Of a stretch of 64,000 bases of DNA, positions 41,987 through 49,768 are shown piece by piece. The DNA is from Gemmatimonadota bacterium (GTDB lineage Bacteria > Latescibacterota > UBA2968). The stretch spans positions 31,164 to 95,163 of the forward strand of contig PBWH01000031.1 in NCBI GenBank assembly GCA_002727195.1. The letters run 5' to 3'. The notes beneath the pieces are model-generated. The model ran no database searches. It saw only the letters and a list, made by a program, of their open reading frames with translations, and had not been told where the DNA came from. How positions within the stretch are numbered: position 1 is the first letter of the stretch; each line of letters starts with the position of its first letter. The position numbers and the translations under genes were made by a program.

Positions 41987-43546
41987 ATGATGGCACGTTT
42001 GCGATGGGTCATTCTCCTGGTTCTGACCGCGGCCTGCGGACAATCGTCCAACACCACACTTGTGTTCGGGCGTGGCGGGGACAGCGTGGGGCTCGATCCT
42101 GCCCTGGAGACGGACGGAGAGTCGTTCAAGGTTGCGGATAACATCTACGATACGCTGGTCCGATTCGCCGATGAATCGACCTCGCTGGAGCCGTCACTGG
42201 CCGAGTCCTGGACTGTTTCCGAAGACCGTCTGACGTGGACGTTCAAGCTCAGGTCGGGCGTCACCTTCCACGATGGAACGGCATTCAACGCAGATGCCGT
42301 GGTCTTCTCACTCGGCAGACAATTCAAGGCGGACCATCCGTTCCACAAGGTAGAGGGTGCCTATCAGTACTGGAACAGTATGTCGATGTCAGAGATCGTG
42401 AAGGACGTCCGGGCAGTCGACGACCTGACCGTAGAGATCGAACTGTTCCGCCCGAATGCGCCGTTCCTGTCGAATCTGGCGATGAACTTCTCCGCGATCG
42501 TCAGCCCGACCGCCGTGCAGAAGCACGGTGACGACTACGCACGCAATCCTGTCGGGACCGGGCCCTTCAAGTTTGCCGAGTGGGTCAAGGACGATCGCGT
42601 CGTTCTGGTGCGGAATCCGGATTACTGGGACGGGGCACCGACTGTCGAGCGGCTCGTCTTCCGGAGTATCCCGGAGAATTCCGTCCGGCTGATCGCGCTG
42701 AGCCAGGGTGCGGTCCACGGGATGGATAACCTGGTGCCGGATTTCGTGTCCAACATTTCCGGAAACGCGAAGCTGAAACTGCTGAAGCAGCCCGGGATGA
42801 ACGTGGGCTATCTGGCGATGAATATGGACAAGCAGCCGTTCCACGTCCTGAAAGTCCGGCGCGCGATCAACCACGCGATCAACAAGCAGGCGATGGTCGA
42901 CAACCTGTATCAGGGGATGGCCCAGCCGGCCGTGAATCCAATTCCGCCGACGATGTGGAGTTATCACGAAGGGATCGTCGGGTATCACTACGATCCGGCA
43001 TTGGCGAAGCGATTGTTGGCCGAGGCGGGTTACCCGAACGGATTCAAGACGACGCTGTGGGCGATGCCGGTCCCGCGGCCGTATATGCCTCAGCCGTTAA
43101 AGATCGCCCAGGCGATTCAGGCGGACCTCCTGGCCGTCGGGATCGAGGCCGAGATCGTGACTTACGAGTGGGGGACCTACCTGGACAAGGTTCAGCGCGG
43201 TCAGCACGATATGGCACTTTTGGGGTGGACAGGAGACAACGGAGATCCCGATAATTTCCTGTATGTGCTGCTCGACAAGAGCGCGACCGCTTTTCCGGCG
43301 AACAACATCGCGTTCTACCGTAGCGAGGAACTCCACAAGGTGCTGGTGGACGCCCAGTTGGAGATCGACACGGCGAACCGCACGAACCTGTATCGTCGCG
43401 CACAGGAGATCGTCCATCAGGATGCACCCTGGGTTCCACTGGTTCACGCGACGCAGACCGCCGCGTTCAGCAGCTCCGTATCCGGCTTCAAGCTGCAGCC
43501 GACCGGGAGCAAGTATTTTCACAGGGTTCGTCTGAACGCGAACTGA
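41987..43546 (+). CDS. ABC transporter substrate-binding lipoprotein, family 5 (dipeptide type)
   Basis: A 519-residue protein. The signal peptide ends in the lipobox LTAAC (Cys17). The mature part has GGDSVGLDPALETDGESF, FKLRSGVTFHDGTAFNADAV (the family-5 signature), GTGPFKFAEWVKDDRV and VRRAINHAINKQAMVD. It binds peptides, nickel or oligosaccharides. AGAGG precedes the ATG. It begins 11 bases after the upstream terminator and is followed by two permease genes but no ATPase here; the ATPases at 56-58 kb could serve it. Confidence 0.92.
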   Translation: MMARLRWVILLVLTAACGQSSNTTLVFGRGGDSVGLDPALETDGESFKVADNIYDTLVRFADESTSLEPSLAESWTVSEDRLTWTFKLRSGVTFHDGTAFNADAVVFSLGRQFKADHPFHKVEGAYQYWNSMSMSEIVKDVRAVDDLTVEIELFRPNAPFLSNLAMNFSAIVSPTAVQKHGDDYARNPVGTGPFKFAEWVKDDRVVLVRNPDYWDGAPTVERLVFRSIPENSVRLIALSQGAVHGMDNLVPDFVSNISGNAKLKLLKQPGMNVGYLAMNMDKQPFHVLKVRRAINHAINKQAMVDNLYQGMAQPAVNPIPPTMWSYHEGIVGYHYDPALAKRLLAEAGYPNGFKTTLWAMPVPRPYMPQPLKIAQAIQADLLAVGIEAEIVTYEWGTYLDKVQRGQHDMALLGWTGDNGDPDNFLYVLLDKSATAFPANNIAFYRSEELHKVLVDAQLEIDTANRTNLYRRAQEIVHQDAPWVPLVHATQTAAFSSSVSGFKLQPTGSKYFHRVRLNAN

Positions 43547-43569
43547 TCGAGAGATCAGGGAGGTGCTGA

Positions 43570-43598
43570 GGGCGGGCGCTAAAGGTGCCCGCCCTTTT
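43570..43598 (+). terminator. Rho-independent terminator between binding protein and permeases
   Basis: GGGCGGGC (43570-43577) pairs with GCCCGCCC (43587-43594), followed by TTTTGTTTT. Its place inside the ABC operon suggests partial termination, giving more binding protein than permease. Confidence 0.88.
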
Positions 43599-43629
43599 GT
43601 TTTGGAGAGAACGTCAAGGGGGAGGGTGA

Positions 43630-43668
43630 GATGCTCTCCTCTCCCACTCGTAGGAGAGGGTGAGCATC
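43630..43668. repeat. CTCTCC/GGAGAGG interspersed hairpin
   Basis: GATGCTC pairs with GAGCATC outside an inner CCTCTCCC/GGAGAGGG stem. It belongs to the same repeat class as 10059-10200. It lies 95 bases before the first permease gene. Confidence 0.75.
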
Positions 43669-43763
43669 TTTGTTGCCGCAACTGTATTTCCTGAACTCTG
43701 GCTTTACCACTGGCTTCTACCTGACCTCTAGCTAATGAAACACGCCTCAACACAAACAGCCTA

Positions 43764-44783
43764 ATGATTCGCTACCTCACACAACGTCTGGCGATGATGA
43801 TTCCAACGCTACTCGGGATCTCGGTCGCCGTATTCCTGATGATCCAGCTGGTTCCCGGTGATCCGGCGCAGGTGATTCTGGGGGAACGCGCTACGCCGGA
43901 GAGCCTCAAGCTGCTGAGACAGGAGCTCGGGCTCGATCAGCCGGTCTATGTCCAGCTCGGCAGGTATCTCGGTGGGCTGTTGACGGGTGATCTCGGGCGG
44001 TCGATCAAGTCGCACACGGCGGTAAGCGACGACCTATTGGCCCGGTTCCCGGCGACGTTCGAGCTCACGGTCGTCAGTATGTTGTTCGCCTGCGCCATCG
44101 GTGTATCGATCGGCGTCTTGTCTGCTGTCCGTCGGGGGACCGTCCTGGACGCGATAGGGATGACGGCTTCGTTAGCGGGTGTGTCGATGCCGATTTTCTG
44201 GCTCGGGCTGGTGATGATTATGACCTTTGCCGTTGATTTCGGTCTGTTCCCCGTTTCGGGGCGAACGAGCGCGTTTACTTACATCCCGACCGTCACGGGG
44301 CTGCTGTTGGTCGATAGCTTGATCGCCGGAGATCTCGCTGCATTCGGGGACGTGCTCCACCATCTCGTGCTGCCGGGGATCACACTTGGGACCGTTCCGG
44401 CTGCCGTGATCGTTCGGATGACGCGGTCGAGCGTGCTCGAAGTGATCCAGGAAGACTACATCCGGACGGCGTCGGCCAAAGGACTGTCGGAGCGGATTGT
44501 GATCGTGCGTCACGCGCTGAGGAACGCGAGTATCCCCGTGGTGACCGTGGTCAGCCTTCAGTTCGGGTATCTACTGGGTGGGGCGGTGATCACGGAGACG
44601 ATCTTTGCCTGGCCGGGTGTCGGAAGGTGGTTGCTGCTGGCCGTTCACGCACGGGACTTCCCGGTGATCCAGGGGGGCGTGCTGGTTGTGGCGGTGACCT
44701 TCGTGATGATCAACCTGATGGCGGACATCGTCTACGCGTGGCTGGACCCGCGGATCAGCTATCAGTCGCGAGAACGGTCGTGA
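43764..44783 (+). CDS. ABC transporter permease (DppB/OppB type)
   Basis: A 339-residue inner-membrane permease with about six helices. It begins MIRYLTQRLAMMIPTLLGIS, the usual DppB start, and has DPAQVILGERATPESL in the periplasmic loop. The coupling motif region EDYIRTASAKGLSERIVIVRHALRNA, the EAA loop contacting the ATPase, lies near residue 230. It overlaps the next permease gene by 4 bases. Confidence 0.93.
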   Translation: MIRYLTQRLAMMIPTLLGISVAVFLMIQLVPGDPAQVILGERATPESLKLLRQELGLDQPVYVQLGRYLGGLLTGDLGRSIKSHTAVSDDLLARFPATFELTVVSMLFACAIGVSIGVLSAVRRGTVLDAIGMTASLAGVSMPIFWLGLVMIMTFAVDFGLFPVSGRTSAFTYIPTVTGLLLVDSLIAGDLAAFGDVLHHLVLPGITLGTVPAAVIVRMTRSSVLEVIQEDYIRTASAKGLSERIVIVRHALRNASIPVVTVVSLQFGYLLGGAVITETIFAWPGVGRWLLLAVHARDFPVIQGGVLVVAVTFVMINLMADIVYAWLDPRISYQSRERS

Positions 44784-45652
44784 GCGCGGCCACCGAATCG
44801 ATTCGACCGTCGGCCAGTCTGTCCGCGATGGTGTGGCGCCGGTTCCTGTCGAATCGAGCGGCTGTTGTGGGCGGCGCGTTTATGGGGCTGTTCTTGCTGC
44901 TGGCCGCGCTGGCTCCGTGGGCGGCACCGTATGATCCGCTCGAACAGGATTTGTATAACCGGCTGTCTCCGCCGAGTATGACCCACCCGTTCGGGACCGA
45001 TGACTTTGGCCGTGATATCCTCAGCCGCGTGATCTATGGGACACGGATCTCGCTCCGGATCGGAGTGGCGGCCGTGATGATCGCCCTGGTCGCCGGGACC
45101 GTGATCGGAATCGTCGCCGGATACTACGGTGGGGCGCTCGATCAGGTCTTGATGCGGCTGATGGACCTGATGCTGGCCTTTCCGAGTATCCTGCTGGCGA
45201 TCGGAATCGTGGCGATCCTGGGGCCCGGTCTCGACAACGCGATGATCGCGATTGGTGTCGTGGCCATCCCTCAGTATTCTCGGCTGATTCGTGCTTCCAC
45301 GTTGACTGTCCGTGAAGCGGATTATGTCCAGGCCTTGAGAGCGCTGGGTGCGAAGGATCTGCGGATTCTGATGACAGCGGTCCTACCGAACTGTCTCGCG
45401 CCGTTGATCGTGCAGTCGACCCTGAGCCTGGCGACTGCGATCCTCGATGCGGCGGGTCTCAGCTTTCTGGGCCTGGGTGCGCAGCCACCGATGCCGGAAT
45501 GGGGTGCGATGCTGAGCGGGGGACGGGAGTTGATCCTGAGCGCGCCGTGGGTTTTGACCTACCCGGGCGTGGCTATTTTCGTCACGGTACTTGCCTTCAA
45601 TCTGCTGGGCGACGGCCTCCGGGACGCCTTCGATCCGAAGACAATTACATAA
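44780..45652 (+). CDS. ABC transporter permease (DppC/OppC type)
   Basis: A 290-residue permease. After a short cytosolic N-terminus comes PYDPLEQDLYNRLSPPS and HPFGTDDFGRDILSRVIYGT, the DppC hallmark. The EAA-type loop is EADYVQALRALGAKDLRILM. GTG 44780 overlaps the previous stop (GTGA). No ATPase genes follow, so this import system must borrow them from elsewhere. Confidence 0.93.
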   Translation: MSAATESIRPSASLSAMVWRRFLSNRAAVVGGAFMGLFLLLAALAPWAAPYDPLEQDLYNRLSPPSMTHPFGTDDFGRDILSRVIYGTRISLRIGVAAVMIALVAGTVIGIVAGYYGGALDQVLMRLMDLMLAFPSILLAIGIVAILGPGLDNAMIAIGVVAIPQYSRLIRASTLTVREADYVQALRALGAKDLRILMTAVLPNCLAPLIVQSTLSLATAILDAAGLSFLGLGAQPPMPEWGAMLSGGRELILSAPWVLTYPGVAIFVTVLAFNLLGDGLRDAFDPKTIT

Positions 45653-45663
45653 TGGTCACGATG

Positions 45664-45692
45664 TTGACTTCGGTATAGGGCTACCCTATATT
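45664..45692 (+). promoter_or_regulatory. Sigma-70-type promoter of the mini-ORF RNA
   Basis: TTGACT (45664-45669), 17 bases, TATATT (45687-45692). The start point would fall near 45699, only a few bases ahead of the extended Shine-Dalgarno. Confidence 0.75.
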
Positions 45693-45719
45693 GGCCTTAC
45701 ACAGAAAGGAGGTGGTCCG

Positions 45720-45755
45720 ATGATAGAAAAGACCAGTGGAGGTGGCTGTAGTTAG
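45720..45755 (+). CDS. Mini-ORF encoding MIEKTSGGGCS
   Basis: ATG 45720 to TAG 45755 encodes 11 residues. AGAAAGGAGGTGGTCC (45703-45718) lies directly upstream, with the AGGAGG core 7 bases from the ATG. Such an initiation site is stronger than that of any other gene in the window. The peptide ends Gly-Gly-Gly-Cys-Ser. It could be a leader peptide, a processed small peptide, or only a ribosome landing site on the RNA. It is too short for homology judgement. Confidence 0.55.
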   Translation: MIEKTSGGGCS

Positions 45756-45892
45756 GTGCGCCCGCCAGGCGCGGGGAATCATCTCGCAAGGTTAGCGCAC
45801 CTGGCAATCTCACTCAGCTACCGAACGGTATGTGACCTGTCGTCTCGGCGACTCTAAGGAGGCGCGAGACAGGAACCACCGTAGAGCTTCAA

Positions 45893-45949
45893 AAGGCGTC
45901 GCACAGGAGATGACCCGAAAGGGATCCCGTCGTGCGGCGCCTTCTTTAT
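45893..45949 (+). terminator. Terminator-like hairpin of the mini-ORF RNA
   Basis: AAGGCGTCGCAC (45893-45904) pairs with GTGCGGCGCCTT (45932-45943) with one wobble; a smaller CCCGAAAGGG hairpin sits inside. CTTTATG follows. Confidence 0.65.
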
Positions 45950-45974
45950 GTACGCCCGTTCGAGGACATTTCCC

Positions 45975-46003
45975 TTGACCAGAATATGGGGGAAACCCAT
46001 ACT
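45975..46003 (+). promoter_or_regulatory. Promoter for the membrane-protein operon
   Basis: TTGACC (45975-45980), 17 bases, CATACT (45998-46003). It lies between the RNA terminator and the gene at 46083, so that gene has its own promoter. Confidence 0.55.
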
Positions 46004-46082
46004 CTCGATAGTCACCTAAGAGCCTAATTTTAATGAAGCTGGGGGCGTCCAAACGTTCACCAGGACGCCTCGGGAGCTGCCG

Positions 46083-47276
46083 ATGAGAAACCTGCACTTC
46101 GACATTAGGGACCTGTTCAGCGCCATCCGTCTGGGGTGGTCCGGCAAGAAGATCTGGACAGGCCTTTGCGGCTTACTCGTGGCCTACGTGCTCTACACGG
46201 CTCTGGTCACGGTCGGTTACAGTATGTCTGGTACGTCGACCGGTGATCTGTGGGGCCGTTACGGGTTGTTCCCCGGGGCGGCTCCGAAGGCCGTCGGGGG
46301 GATCGGCGCACTGCTCCACATGCTGGCAATGATCCTCGCCGGGGTCGTCTTCTTCATTACGTCGAGTATGATGTGTAAGGTGACGTATCAGCAGCTGCGC
46401 GGAGACGACTTCTACACGTCCGGTGAGGCGTGGTCGTTTATCAAGGAACACTGGGGTGGTGTGGTCTTTGGACCGATCGCGTGCACGGCCCTCTTTGCGT
46501 TGTTCGTTGTCGCCGGCATCATCATCGGCTGGCTTGCCGGCGTGATCCCGGTTGTCGGTGAACTCGCTTTCGCCGTTGGCTTTATTCCGATCCTCTTCGC
46601 GGCGCTGGTTGCCGTGTTTATGGTGTTCGCCATCGTGGCCGCGCTGGTTATGTCACCGGCGATCGTCGGGACCGTCGGAGAGGATGCGCTGGAAGTCGTG
46701 ATCCAGTCGTTCTCGATCTGCTGGAGTCAACCGTGGCGTGCGGTCGTCTACCTGATCTGGACCGCTATCTCGGTCTGGCTGGGTGCGACGATTCTGAGTG
46801 GACTGATGACCGCGGCCATGAATCTGGTCGTTTGGGCGGCCGGGATGTTTATGGGAGGCAAGCTGGTCGCGATGCTGGCCGTCGCACAGGGCTATATGCC
46901 TCCGATCGATTTCACCTTCCCTGCTCTCAGGGCGTTCCCGGAGATGAAGACCTTCTGGCACGTCGTCGGTGATGCTGAGGCGTCGGGGGCGTTGCTCTGG
47001 TCTGGCAGAATCCTGGCCCTGATGCTCATTCTGCTCACGGGTGTCCTGTTCGCTTATGTCCAGGCCGCGGTCGCATCCGGAACAAGTCTGATCTATGTGA
47101 TCCTTCGATACAAGAAGGACGATGACAATATGCTTGAGTGGGAAGACCTCGATTTCGACGACTTCGATTTCGAGGAGGACGTGGCGACCGATTCTGAGCA
47201 GTCCGCATCCTCTGATTCAGGAGGTGGGGGCGAAAGCAAACAGGAGGATGGGTTGGAGGATAACTCCTCGTTGTAG
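46083..47276 (+). CDS. Polytopic membrane protein with acidic C-terminal tail, unknown function
   Basis: A 397-residue protein with roughly seven to eight hydrophobic helices (WTGLCGLLVAYVLYTALVTV; MLAMILAGVVFFITSSMMC; IIIGWLAGVIPVVGELAFAV; ILALMLILLTGVLFAYVQAA). The last 55 residues are strongly acidic and Gly/Ser-rich (WEDLDFDDFDFEEDVA), presumably cytosolic. I do not recognise the family. The bpsA gene begins 14 bases downstream, so the two are probably cotranscribed. Confidence 0.8.
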   Translation: MRNLHFDIRDLFSAIRLGWSGKKIWTGLCGLLVAYVLYTALVTVGYSMSGTSTGDLWGRYGLFPGAAPKAVGGIGALLHMLAMILAGVVFFITSSMMCKVTYQQLRGDDFYTSGEAWSFIKEHWGGVVFGPIACTALFALFVVAGIIIGWLAGVIPVVGELAFAVGFIPILFAALVAVFMVFAIVAALVMSPAIVGTVGEDALEVVIQSFSICWSQPWRAVVYLIWTAISVWLGATILSGLMTAAMNLVVWAAGMFMGGKLVAMLAVAQGYMPPIDFTFPALRAFPEMKTFWHVVGDAEASGALLWSGRILALMLILLTGVLFAYVQAAVASGTSLIYVILRYKKDDDNMLEWEDLDFDDFDFEEDVATDSEQSASSDSGGGGESKQEDGLEDNSSL

Positions 47277-47290
47277 GCGCGCCCTTATAA

Positions 47291-48298
47291 ATGAACTACC
47301 ATAAAGGCTTGCTGGCCGAGCTCGCCGAGGCGACCCGTCTGCAGGAAGGGGCCGAGGGGATCCGTCGCGTGCTCAGATCGATCTACAGAGAAGGTCCCGT
47401 GCCGATACGTGATTTGGCGCGGGACCTTGGCATACCGGTACCAGTGGTGGCTGCCGTCCGCGGTGAACTAGAGAAGCGTGGCTTGGCCGTCCGGGACGTA
47501 GGCGTTGCCCTCACCGACGAGGGCATCACAGCTCTGCAGGCTTCGGCTGGAATCGCGTCTCGTGAATCCTTCACGCTGAACGGCGTGTTTGACCTGCCCG
47601 ACGCCCTCTGGCCTCTTGTGGACCGGTTCCGCGCGATCGCCTCGGAGCGACCCGAGGCTGATGTCACGCTGGATCAGTCCCACGCGACACCTGAAACCGC
47701 GATCCGTCGAGCCGCCTACCTATTCGAGCACGACGCAATCGAGGGTCGGTCGATCATCTTCCTGGGGGATGACGACCTTACGTCGATCGCTGTCGGTCTG
47801 CTGTCAGAGCACCTGGGCGTTCGGCCTGAGCGACTCGTGGTCTGCGATGTAGACGACCGTTTGACCCGGTTTATCGAGCAGACTGCAGGAGATACCGTGC
47901 CCGTCGAAGTCGTGCATCACAACCTCAGAAACCCGCTCGACAAGAACCTCGTGGGCGCCTTCGACGCGTTCTTTACGGACCCGCCGTATACCATCCCGGG
48001 TCTGGACCTGTTCTGTAATCGGGGGGTGGCCGCCCTCGGGCAGGAGGTCGGGAAGATGGGTTTTGCCAGCTTCGGGCATAAGGGGCCACAGGACACTGTC
48101 GGGATAGGGGCCACGTTGTCTGGCCGGCAGCTGGCCGTTATCGAGATCATCCCCGACTTTAACCGATACGACGGGGCTCAACTACTCGCGGGATCTAGTC
48201 AGATGATTCGTGTGGTTTCCGCGGGGTCGTCTACGGTATCAGGTGACGTCTACTCGGGACCTCTCTACACGCGCGATATGCGCAAACGACGTGGATAG
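47291..48298 (+). CDS. bpsA: N4-bis(aminopropyl)spermidine synthase (branched polyamine synthase)
   Basis: A 335-residue protein. The N-terminal winged helix (PIRDLARDLGIPVPVVAAVR) precedes a methyltransferase-like fold with DVTLDQSHATPET, IIFLGDDDLTSIAVGL (decarboxy-AdoMet pocket) and AFFTDPPYTIPG (Asp230-Pro-Pro-Tyr, the aminopropyl-transfer motif). These are the signatures of BpsA, which adds two aminopropyl groups to spermidine and is best known from thermophiles. The ATG start lacks a clear ribosome site. The following gene overlaps its end by 8 bases. Confidence 0.87.
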   Translation: MNYHKGLLAELAEATRLQEGAEGIRRVLRSIYREGPVPIRDLARDLGIPVPVVAAVRGELEKRGLAVRDVGVALTDEGITALQASAGIASRESFTLNGVFDLPDALWPLVDRFRAIASERPEADVTLDQSHATPETAIRRAAYLFEHDAIEGRSIIFLGDDDLTSIAVGLLSEHLGVRPERLVVCDVDDRLTRFIEQTAGDTVPVEVVHHNLRNPLDKNLVGAFDAFFTDPPYTIPGLDLFCNRGVAALGQEVGKMGFASFGHKGPQDTVGIGATLSGRQLAVIEIIPDFNRYDGAQLLAGSSQMIRVVSAGSSTVSGDVYSGPLYTRDMRKRRG

Positions 48299-49193
48299 CC
48301 TGCCTGAAGGATTCCGCCCGATCACGCCGGCCGACACGCCGCACCTGTCGGTGCTGTTCGATCAGTCTCGGAAACAGGCCTGGTGCTACTACATACCGTT
48401 CCTGAACTGTTACCATCTCCCGCCTGGTCGACAGGTTCTTCTGGGTACCGTACGGGATGCGACCTGCATCCTGTCTAGGACCGATCGGAAGCAGACGATC
48501 TACAACCTGGTCGTACCGCCGGCCCCGTTCGATGTCGAGGCGCTGGCCGAAGTCTGCGATCTGTTGCGTGACGCCACGGCGGTCGATCCCCGTGTGTTGT
48601 GGTGTGATGCCGAGGACGCTGAGCGCGCCCGGTCCGGCGGTTTTCTGGTTGAGGAAAAGGAACGCGAATACATCTACGATCCCGCCCGGGTGGCAGCGAT
48701 GAAGGGGCCCGAGTACAAGGCGCTTCGGAAGCGGGTGGGTCAGGCAGAACGAAGGTATGCTCCGGAGATGACTGAGCTGCAGGAAGGAAGGCTGGAGGAA
48801 TGCCATGATCTTCTGGCCCGCTGGCGACGCCTGCAGGGGCGAAAGCACGCCTTCCTCCTCGATTGGGGCTACACCAAATCTGCGCTGAATCGGTTTGACG
48901 ACTGGGGCGTTGAAGATCTGGCCGGTTGGACGGCGTCCGTCGGAGGGCAACTTGCTGCTTTCGGGATGGCCGGACCGATTACGCCGGATTTGGCCTGTTT
49001 CTTTATGTTGAAGTCCGACCCGGAATTGCCCGGGCTATCCGAATGGCTTCGGTATCAGATCTTTCGCACGTTGTCTGAACGGTTCCAAAGAGTCAACGAC
49101 GCCGGAGATTTGGACTTACCGGGTTTGCGTCAGCACAAACGAATGTTTCAGCCGGTGGATTTGAGGCCTGTGTATTCTCTACACAGGTCATAG
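48291..49193 (+). CDS. DUF2156-like (phosphatidylglycerol lysyltransferase C-terminal domain-like) protein
   Basis: About 300 residues with the tandem GNAT-like pattern of the DUF2156 family. FRPITPADTPHLSVLFDQS starts the fold; AWCYYIPFLNCYH, YKALRKRVGQAERRY, LLARWRRLQGRKH and a late core GGQLAAFGMAGPITPDLACFFMLKSDPELPGL follow as separate strands. Family members transfer aminoacyl groups to lipids or small acceptors. GTG 48291 lies inside the end of bpsA, so translation is coupled. Use of a polyamine as acceptor is an attractive but untested inference. Confidence 0.72.
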   Translation: MDSLPEGFRPITPADTPHLSVLFDQSRKQAWCYYIPFLNCYHLPPGRQVLLGTVRDATCILSRTDRKQTIYNLVVPPAPFDVEALAEVCDLLRDATAVDPRVLWCDAEDAERARSGGFLVEEKEREYIYDPARVAAMKGPEYKALRKRVGQAERRYAPEMTELQEGRLEECHDLLARWRRLQGRKHAFLLDWGYTKSALNRFDDWGVEDLAGWTASVGGQLAAFGMAGPITPDLACFFMLKSDPELPGLSEWLRYQIFRTLSERFQRVNDAGDLDLPGLRQHKRMFQPVDLRPVYSLHRS

Positions 49194-49201
49194 GGGGCGA
49201 T

Positions 49202-49489
49202 ATGAGAAGATGGATATTGCTGATTCTGCTGGTCGCACCTGCACTCTGGTCGTGTTCGAGGACGTATACCTACCAGAGCTTCGAGGTGATCCGTGCGTTC
49301 GACGAAGTCGCGCCGGGAGAAGACTTCAAGTTGATGAAGAAGGATGGCGAGTTGCTGCAGGGAACGATCGTGCAGGTGGACGGTGACGTGCTGACGATCG
49401 CGACGTTCGACCGGGGTAGGCGGAAGGTGCGGTGGGGCGAGGTGAGGGTGGCGGAACGGGTGAAGAAGGTGGTCGTGACCGTGCCTTAG
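49202..49489 (+). CDS. Small lipoprotein
   Basis: A 95-residue protein. The signal peptide MRRWILLILLVAPALWSC ends in a lipobox-like ALWSC (Cys18). The remainder has a small beta-barrel look (GELLQGTIVQVDGDVLTIAT; RKVRWGEVRVAERV). GGGGGCGAT precedes the ATG. It is the last gene of the bpsA run, 8 bases after the DUF2156-like gene, and its transcript can end at the hairpin 49773-49803. Confidence 0.75.
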   Translation: MRRWILLILLVAPALWSCSRTYTYQSFEVIRAFDEVAPGEDFKLMKKDGELLQGTIVQVDGDVLTIATFDRGRRKVRWGEVRVAERVKKVVVTVP

Positions 49490-49551
49490 CGATTGGTCTT
49501 GTTGACCGCTAGACGAAGTCAAAAGCTTGGAACCGCAGAGGACTCGGAGAA

Positions 49552-49577
49552 CCCTTCGACAGGCTCAGGACGGGCTC
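49552..49577. repeat. CCCTTCGACAGGCTCAGGAC repeat
   Basis: This word is common in repeats of many environmental bacterial genomes and resembles the CTTCGACTCGCGCTCAGGAT arms at 37222-37291. The rest of 49490-49768 shows no gene. Confidence 0.6.
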
Positions 49578-49768
49578 CGAGAAAGGCGAGGATGGTTGGG
49601 AGCCCGGTAGAGCGAAGCGCAGCGGAGACGGACCCCCGGGGTGACGTGTTGGAAGAACAGGCGCCGCGACAGGGACACACCTCCAGGAACGGATTACCCT
49701 CGGCGCTGGAACAGAAGGCAGTCATCCGGCGAAGGTTGCACTACCCTGCTAATACACCGCAGACAGAC

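Larger units (their letters stand above)
45699..45949 (+). ncRNA. Candidate structured RNA with an embedded 11-codon ORF
   Basis: Promoter 45664-45692 and terminator 45893-45949 delimit a transcript of about 250 bases. Visible helices: 45754-45761 with 45795-45802 (AGGTGCGC/GCGCACCT), enclosing CCCGC/GCGGG (45761-45765 with 45771-45775); 45810-45813 with 45832-45835, enclosing TACC/GGTA (45819-45822 with 45827-45830); CCTGTC/GACAGG (45836-45841 with 45868-45873); and GGTGGTCC (45711-45718) with GGAACCACC (45872-45880, one bulged A), which would close the whole as a multibranch fold and mask the Shine-Dalgarno. The last two helices share bases 45872-45873, so they compete at that point. It matches no RNA family I recognise (not tmRNA, SRP, RNase P or 6S by motif). 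Function is unknown. Confidence 0.6.

Noticed and set aside
45699..45949. tmRNA, SRP RNA, RNase P RNA or 6S RNA as identity of the structured unit
   Set aside because: There is no tRNA-like acceptor with GGTTCGAATCC, no SRP GGAAG/AGCA loop pattern, no RNase P core motifs, and the 5' and 3' ends do not form the long 6S helix.
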